A stretch of 9,827 bases of DNA from positions 1-9,827 of the forward strand of contig JAVEEO010000250.1 of assembly GCA_030840415.1 (NCBI GenBank), read 5' to 3'. This DNA comes from Pseudonocardiales bacterium. Its GTDB lineage: Bacteria > Actinomycetota > Actinomycetes > Mycobacteriales > Jatrophihabitantaceae. Position numbers and translations under genes: made by a program. Under the pieces are notes generated by a model, which did not search any database, was not told the origin of the DNA, and saw only the letters and a program-made list of their open reading frames with translations. This document shows positions 5,940 to 9,827 of the stretch, one piece after another. Numbering within the stretch: the first letter of the stretch is position 1; every line of letters begins with the position of its first letter.

Positions 5940-7175
5940 TCAGTCGCCGGCGGCCGGTTCGGTCCCGGTGGACGGCTGCGGTCCGGTCGGTGGCTGCTCG
6001 GCGATGGCCCCGCAGGCCACCCCGCGCGCCAGGTAATCGGCCAGTGCGCGGGCGGTGGCCGGCTCGTCGGCGATCCCGGTCTCCAGCCGCGCCTGGTAGG
6101 CCGCCAGCCGGGCCTGCGCGGTGGCCAGGCCGTCGGTGAAGAACCGGAAGGTCGCGGCGTACCGGCTGGCCAGCTGGGCCGGATGCAGGTCCCAGCCCTG
6201 GTAGAAACCGCGTTCCAGCGAGCGCCGGACCAGGCCGGCGTGCAGCTGCCAGGCAGCCCGGACGGCGGCGGACTCGCCCACCGGCAGCACGTTGGTGGAG
6301 CCGTCGGACACCGGGATGCCGGTCTCGGCGGCGGCCACCTGCAGCACCGCCTTGGCGTGGTCGGCGGCCGGGTGCGCCAGCGACTGGAAGGCCGCCGCGA
6401 TCCCCAGCGAGGCGCTGTAGTCGTAGGTGCCGTAGTGCAGCCCGGCGCACCGGCCGGCCGCGGCCGAGATCATCGGTGCCACCAGGGCGGTGCCGTCCGG
6501 GCCGAGGACGGCCTGCGGCGTCTCGATCTGGATCTCGAACCGCAGCTGCCCGTCGGCCAGGCCGTGGCGCGCCTCCAGCACCACGCAGCACTCGGCCATC
6601 GCCTGCACCTGCCGCACCGAGCTGACCTTGGGCAGCGTGATCCGGAAGCCGGCCGGCAGCGCCGTCCGGGCCAGCAGGGTGTCCAGGAAGATCGCCAAGG
6701 TGGCCAGGCCGCGGCGGCGCACCGCCGGCTCCAGCGACTTGATCCGCAGTCCGCAGAAGGGCAGCGGCGCCGAAGCGGCCCCCGCACCGGTCAGCTCGGC
6801 CAGCTCGACGGCCGCCGAGACCGCCGCGGCGTCCTCGACCTGGTCCGGACGCAGGCCGTAGCCGTCCTCGAAGTCGATCCGCAGGTCCTCGACCGGCTCG
6901 CGCTCCAGCTTGGCCCGCACCGCGCGGTGTTCCGGCTCGTCGAAGCCGGGCAGTGGGCCGTGCTCGTCCAGGGCGCGCAGCGCGGCCTCGCCCCACTGCC
7001 GCGGGGTGCCGGCCGAGAACCGGTCGGCCGGGACGTAGGCGGTGTGCACCGGCTGCCGGGACGAGGCCGGCCCCGGGTAGCGGCGCGCCCGCTCGGCATC
7101 GTCGCCGGCCAGCAGCGCCCCGGTCAGCGCGGTCAGCTCGGCGGTCAGGTCGCCGGAGTCGGCTGCCGGGGACAT
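5940..7175 (-). CDS. DUF6986 family protein, HpcH/CitE aldolase-like, in the allantoin operon
   Basis: The 411-residue protein resembles the actinobacterial DUF6986 family with a citrate-lyase-beta/HpcH-like TIM barrel. Visible motifs are RIDFEDGYG (99-107), GLRIKSLEP (142-150), a LPKVSS strand (181-186), FEIQIETPQAV (213-223) whose Glu residues fit the metal-binding position of CitE-type enzymes, HYGTYDYSASLGI (247-259) with a likely second metal Asp, and QGWDLHPAQLASRYAA (326-341), which parallels the CitE segment ending in IHP-x-Q. Relatives of this fold make or break C-C bonds, often with glyoxylate or an acyl-CoA. The ATG at 7175 shares one base with the alc stop (TGATG), so the two are almost certainly co-translated. 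Because allantoate breakdown yields ureidoglycolate and then glyoxylate, and no ureidoglycolate lyase is present here, a role in that step or in glyoxylate use is inferred. The true reaction is not known from sequence. Confidence 0.85.
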   Translation of the reverse strand: MSPAADSGDLTAELTALTGALLAGDDAERARRYPGPASSRQPVHTAYVPADRFSAGTPRQWGEAALRALDEHGPLPGFDEPEHRAVRAKLEREPVEDLRIDFEDGYGLRPDQVEDAAAVSAAVELAELTGAGAASAPLPFCGLRIKSLEPAVRRRGLATLAIFLDTLLARTALPAGFRITLPKVSSVRQVQAMAECCVVLEARHGLADGQLRFEIQIETPQAVLGPDGTALVAPMISAAAGRCAGLHYGTYDYSASLGIAAAFQSLAHPAADHAKAVLQVAAAETGIPVSDGSTNVLPVGESAAVRAAWQLHAGLVRRSLERGFYQGWDLHPAQLASRYAATFRFFTDGLATAQARLAAYQARLETGIADEPATARALADYLARGVACGAIAEQPPTGPQPSTGTEPAAGD

Positions 7176-8290
7176 CAGTCGAACAGCTCGTCGGCGGCGA
7201 TGCCGGCCGCCAGCTGCTCGGGCAGCAGCGCCAGCCAGCGCCGGGCCAGTTCGTCGCGGGCCGCGGTGCCGAGCTCGCCGAGCACCCGCAGCCGGGAGAT
7301 GCCGCCGTCGGGATAGACGTCCAGCCGCACCCGGCGCACCGTCGCGGACGAGCCGATCTTGAACCGGTGTTCGGTGTCGGGGGTCAGGGCGGTCCGCGGC
7401 AGCAACTGCTCGCCGGTGTCGGCGTCACTGAGCATCGCCGCGCCCGGGGCGTTGCCGACGAACCGGGAGGTGTCGATCACGACCGAGTGCAGCACGCCCG
7501 CACCGGCCAGCTCCACCTCGATCCAGTCGTTGCCGTCGTCGCGGCGGCGGGCGTTCTCCCAGCCGTCCGACATCACCTGCGACCGGCCGGGGGCCAGCAC
7601 GTTGGCCGGCGCGGAGTAGAACCGGTTGCTGCAGCCGGTGATCCGGCCGCCGTGCAGGGTGGCCGCCAGGTCCACCCGGCCGCCCAGGAACCGCGGGTCG
7701 GGTACCGGCTCGCCGTGCACCCGGAACCGGGCGACCCCGCCGTCGGGGTAGATCCGCAGCCGGACGTGGCTGCTCAGCTGGTCGGCGGCGAAGATCGCGA
7801 AGCTGTTCTCGCTGTCACCGGCCAGCTCGGACTTGGCCAGCAGCGGCGTCCAGGTCGCGGCGCGCAGCTGCTCGGCCGAGGGGTAGCCGAGCAGGGTGGT
7901 GGCCTCCACCGAGGCGTACGGCGGGTAGTTGCCGGTGAAGTGGCTGGTGTCGATCAGCACGCCGCGGACGACGCCGGGGACCGCCAGCCGCAGGATCACC
8001 TCGTCCCAGGCGGGCTGATCGGCGCCCGGCTGGTCGCGGCGGCGCCGGCTCTCCCAGCCGTCGTAGACCTTGCCGCGAGCGTTGAAGCTGGCCGGGTCAT
8101 GGCCGGCCGGCTCCGGATTGATCAGGTTGTGCGCGCTGGCGAAGAAGTCGTCGGTGGTCCACACCACGGTGCCGCCCAGCGGCCGGGCGGCCAGGTCCGG
8201 CAGGCCGCGGAACTCGGCCGGGTGGCTGGCTCCGGAGTGGCTGGTTCCCGCGTGGCTGGCTCCGGAGTGGTTGCCTGCCGGGCGCGTCAT
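7175..8290 (-). CDS. alc: Allantoicase with repeat-built N-terminal tail
   Basis: Allantoicase hydrolyses allantoate to ureidoglycolate and urea in the cytoplasm. The 371-residue protein has the two homologous halves of the family. KVYDGWESRRRR (74-85), VLIDTSHFTGN (111-121) and RLRIYPDGGVARFRVHGE (177-194) in the first half are echoed by VMSDGWENARRR (239-250), VVIDTSRFVGN (270-280) and RLDVYPDGGISRLRVLGE (322-339) in the second. Family homology begins near LPDLAARPLGG (30-40). The preceding residues form a Ser/His/Gly tail (SHSGA, SHAGT) coded by a 15-bp repeat. The ATG at 8290 overlaps the allB stop (ATGA, 4 bp), and no other start precedes the conserved region, so the tail appears to be translated. 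The gene also overlaps the next one by one base. The function call is firm; any role of the tail is unknown. Confidence 0.96.
   Translation of the reverse strand: MTRPAGNHSGASHAGTSHSGASHPAEFRGLPDLAARPLGGTVVWTTDDFFASAHNLINPEPAGHDPASFNARGKVYDGWESRRRRDQPGADQPAWDEVILRLAVPGVVRGVLIDTSHFTGNYPPYASVEATTLLGYPSAEQLRAATWTPLLAKSELAGDSENSFAIFAADQLSSHVRLRIYPDGGVARFRVHGEPVPDPRFLGGRVDLAATLHGGRITGCSNRFYSAPANVLAPGRSQVMSDGWENARRRDDGNDWIEVELAGAGVLHSVVIDTSRFVGNAPGAAMLSDADTGEQLLPRTALTPDTEHRFKIGSSATVRRVRLDVYPDGGISRLRVLGELGTAARDELARRWLALLPEQLAAGIAADELFD
8222..8281 (-). repeat. Four tandem 15-bp units at the start of alc
   Basis: On the plus strand the units are 8222-8236 GTGGCTGGCTCCGGA, 8237-8251 GTGGCTGGTTCCCGC, 8252-8266 identical to the first, and 8267-8281 GTGGTTGCCTGCCGG. 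Units one and three match exactly, and the others differ at several positions. Read in the alc frame they give a pentapeptide pattern Ser-x-Gly-x-x with a His in each unit (NHSGASHAGTSHSGASH). The 15-bp period keeps the frame, so copy-number change would not break the gene. Confidence 0.9.
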
Positions 8291-9633
8291 CGGGCGCCCG
8301 CCCGGCGCAGCAGCCGACCCCGCGGGGTGTGCCCGTCGATCGGCCGGCCGGCCAGCCAGGTCTGTCGCACCACGCCGCGCAGCCTAGCCCCGGCATAGGG
8401 CGTGAGCCGGTTGCGGTGCAGCAGCCGGTCCGGCTCCACCACGAAGCTGTCGTCCGGGGCGAACACCACGAAGTCGGCGTCGTAACCGGGCGCGATCAGC
8501 CCCTTGCCGGCCAGGCCGGCCAGCCGGGCCGGAGCCGTCGACATCCAGCCGGCCAGCTCGGTCAGGCTGTGGCCGCGCCGGCGGGCCTGGGTCCAGGTGA
8601 CCGGCAGCGACAGCTGCACCGAGGCGATGCCGCCCCAGGCCGCGGCGAAGTCGCCGGTGTCCAGCCGCTTCAGCTCGGCGGTGCACGGCGAGTGGTCGGA
8701 CACCACGCAATCGATCAGGCCGCCGGCGAGTGCCTGCCACAGCCGCTCCCGGTTGGCCTGGTCGCGGATCGGCGGGCAGCACTTGAACTCGGTCGCGCCG
8801 TCGGGAACCTGCTCGGCGACCAGGCTCAGGTAGTGCGGGCAGGTCTCGACGGTGATCGGCAGCCCCTCCCGGCGGGCGGCCGCCAGCAGCGGCAGCGCGG
8901 CGGCGCTGGACAGGTGCACCAGGTGGGCCCGGCAGCCGGTCGCGCGCACCGCGTCCAGCAACCAGCCGACGGCCCGCAGCTCGGCGCCGTCCGGCCGGGA
9001 CGCCACGAAGGCCGGGTAGCTGCGCCCGGCCGGCGGCGGGGACGCCGCGATCACCGCCGGGTCCTCGGCGTGCGCGATCAGCAGGCCGTCGAAGGCCGCG
9101 ATCGACGTCATCGCCGCGAGCAGGCCGGCCCGGTCCAGCGGTGGGAATTCCGGCACCCCGGAGTCCAGCAGGAAGCACTTGAAGCCGGCCACCCCGGCCT
9201 GCCACAGCTCGTGCAGGGCGGTGCTGGTCGAGCCGGCCGCGCAGTTGGCCGGCACCGCGCCGCCCCAGAACGCCACGTCCACGTGCACCCGGCCCTCGGC
9301 GGCCTGTTGCTTGACCCGCAGCGCCGCCAGGTCGACGGTCGGCGGGATGCTGTTGAGCGGCATGTCCACCACCGTGGTGATGCCGCCAGCCGCGGCCGCC
9401 GCGGTGGCGGAGGCGAAACCCTCCCACTCGGTGCGGCCTGGCTCGTTGATGTGAACGTGCGAATCCACCAGGCCCGGCAGCAGCACGCAGTCCTCTTCCA
9501 GCAGGACGTCGTCGGATGCAGCGGCCTCGAAGCCGTCCACCGCGACGATCCGGCCGTCCCGGACCCGGACCGCGGCCGGCCGCTCCCCCTCGGCGGTGAC
9601 GACCCGCCGGGCCCGCAGCACCAGATCAGTCAT
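8287..9633 (-). CDS. allB: Allantoinase
   Basis: Allantoinase opens the hydantoin ring of allantoin to give allantoate. It is an amidohydrolase-fold enzyme with a two-metal centre. All expected ligands are visible: H59 and H61 in DSHVHINEPGR, the carbamylated-lysine position K152 in GFKCFLLDSG, H188 in IAHAED, H240 in HLVHLSS, and D313 in VSDHSPC. The strand ETCPHYL (263-269) is also typical of the family. At 448 residues from ATG 9633 it has normal length. The frame is open further to GTG 9711, but the conserved start MTDLVLRARRVV lies at 9633, with GGATGG a few bases upstream, so the longer form is not preferred. It leads the allB-alc-DUF6986 operon and diverges from a uraD-like gene. Dihydropyrimidinase or dihydroorotase are relatives, but the alc neighbour makes allantoinase by far the best call. 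Confidence 0.95.
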   Translation of the reverse strand: MTDLVLRARRVVTAEGERPAAVRVRDGRIVAVDGFEAAASDDVLLEEDCVLLPGLVDSHVHINEPGRTEWEGFASATAAAAAGGITTVVDMPLNSIPPTVDLAALRVKQQAAEGRVHVDVAFWGGAVPANCAAGSTSTALHELWQAGVAGFKCFLLDSGVPEFPPLDRAGLLAAMTSIAAFDGLLIAHAEDPAVIAASPPPAGRSYPAFVASRPDGAELRAVGWLLDAVRATGCRAHLVHLSSAAALPLLAAARREGLPITVETCPHYLSLVAEQVPDGATEFKCCPPIRDQANRERLWQALAGGLIDCVVSDHSPCTAELKRLDTGDFAAAWGGIASVQLSLPVTWTQARRRGHSLTELAGWMSTAPARLAGLAGKGLIAPGYDADFVVFAPDDSFVVEPDRLLHRNRLTPYAGARLRGVVRQTWLAGRPIDGHTPRGRLLRRAGAR

Positions 9634-9747
9634 GGCGCCATCCAACACGGCCGGCCGGCTCGACGCCGAGTGGTTCGGCGATCCGGGTTGAGCCGTTTCC
9701 ACCGGCGTCACGCTAGGTTAGGGGCTACCTGGATGGGAGGGGGCGAC
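9634..9747. promoter_or_regulatory. Divergent control region between allB and the uraD-like gene
   Basis: These 114 bp must hold the promoters for both directions. On the plus strand TTGAGC (9688-9693) and TAGGTT (9714-9719) could be a weak promoter, but the 20-bp gap is too long for a good one. AGGT (9715-9718) and ACCT (9727-9730) form an interrupted palindrome over the possible -10, a candidate operator for a regulator sensing a purine breakdown product. On the minus strand no convincing -10/-35 pair for allB was found. The strong ribosome site GGAGG (9736-9740) belongs to the plus-strand gene. Confidence 0.4.
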
Positions 9748-9827
9748 GTGGATCCGGCAGAGATCGGCCCCATCGCGGTGGCCGAGTTCGACTCGGCCGC
9801 GGCTGCCGACGCCGCCGCCGAGCTGAT
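9748..9827 (+). CDS. Probable OHCU decarboxylase (uraD-like), first 26 residues (cut by the right edge)
   Basis: Translation starts at GTG 9748, 7 bases after GGAGG; an in-frame ATG at 9733 overlaps that ribosome site and is less likely. The visible product is V/MDPAEIGPIAVAEFDSAA followed by AADAAAEL, a short N-terminus leading into a Phe-Asp-Ser and Ala/Glu-rich helix. This resembles the start of 2-oxo-4-hydroxy-4-carboxy-5-ureidoimidazoline decarboxylases (FNxLPxxEAxxxL), which form S-allantoin in urate breakdown. The position divergent to allB supports that reading, since it would supply the substrate of AllB. With only 26 residues and no catalytic motif in view, another urate-pathway gene or an unrelated gene is possible. 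Confidence 0.42.
   Translation, partial: MDPAEIGPIAVAEFDSAAAADAAAEL

Noticed and set aside
5275..6996. Long minus-strand frame (573 codons) overlapping the dnaX N-terminus and most of the DUF6986 gene.
   Set aside because: It is an out-of-frame, Arg/Gly/Pro-rich shadow of the two real genes, which carry the conserved motifs in their own frames.
4710..7316. Very long open frame (868 codons) on the plus strand opposite dnaX and the DUF6986 gene.
   Set aside because: It is antisense to two firmly identified genes and its product is a Gly/Arg/His/Gln-rich mix with no motif. Such open frames arise from the scarcity of stop codons in GC-rich DNA.
8222..8281. Possible CRISPR array from short repeated units.
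   Set aside because: The units are 15 bp, directly adjacent without spacers, and lie in frame within alc.
9634..9711. Longer allantoinase start at GTG 9711.
   Set aside because: The added 26 residues have no family likeness, while the conserved N-terminus begins at ATG 9633, which gives the usual length of 448.

Overview
The window looks like chromosomal DNA of a high-GC actinomycete. Most genes sit at roughly 73-77 % G+C by hand counts of a few lines. GTG starts and 1-4 base stop/start overlaps are common, and the YbaB, RecR and DnaX proteins have typical actinobacterial form (for example the YbaB start [11 protein letters not shown]). The genus cannot be fixed from sequence alone. All genes lie on the minus strand except one cut off at the right edge, so the text follows the minus strand from right to left.

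Right part (5940-9827): purine-derived nitrogen catabolism. A plus-strand gene fragment that resembles the start of an OHCU decarboxylase (uraD) diverges from a tightly packed minus-strand operon of allantoinase (allB), allantoicase (alc) and a DUF6986-type protein with a HpcH/CitE aldolase-like fold. AllB opens allantoin to allantoate, and Alc splits that to ureidoglycolate and urea. No ureidoglycolate lyase is visible. The third gene has CitE-like motifs and overlaps alc by one base, so it is a candidate for the next step or for glyoxylate use. Alc carries an unusual N-terminal tail made of 15-bp tandem repeats (Ser-His-x-Gly-x).

Middle (3343-5940): dnaX (clamp-loader gamma/tau) follows the catabolic operon after only 15 bp, with a possible leaderless promoter on its start codon. 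A low-molecular-weight protein tyrosine phosphatase gene overlaps its stop by 4 bp.

Left-middle (2379-3342): a six-helix membrane protein gene of clearly lower G+C (about 57-62 % in sampled lines), with its own candidate promoter and the only in-frame TTA codon seen. It looks like an insertion into an otherwise conserved dnaX / ybaB / recR neighbourhood.

Left part (1-2378): the ybaB-recR pair, then a subtilase-like membrane protein in which the region that should carry the catalytic Asp and His is replaced by a different, NTF2-like-looking segment. Its stop overlaps the start of an FAD-dependent L-2-hydroxyglutarate oxidase-like gene that runs off the left edge.

Most of the window is ordinary metabolism and housekeeping. 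The points most worth a second look are the chimeric subtilase, the repeat tail on allantoicase, the DUF6986 enzyme in the allantoin operon, and the foreign-looking membrane protein.
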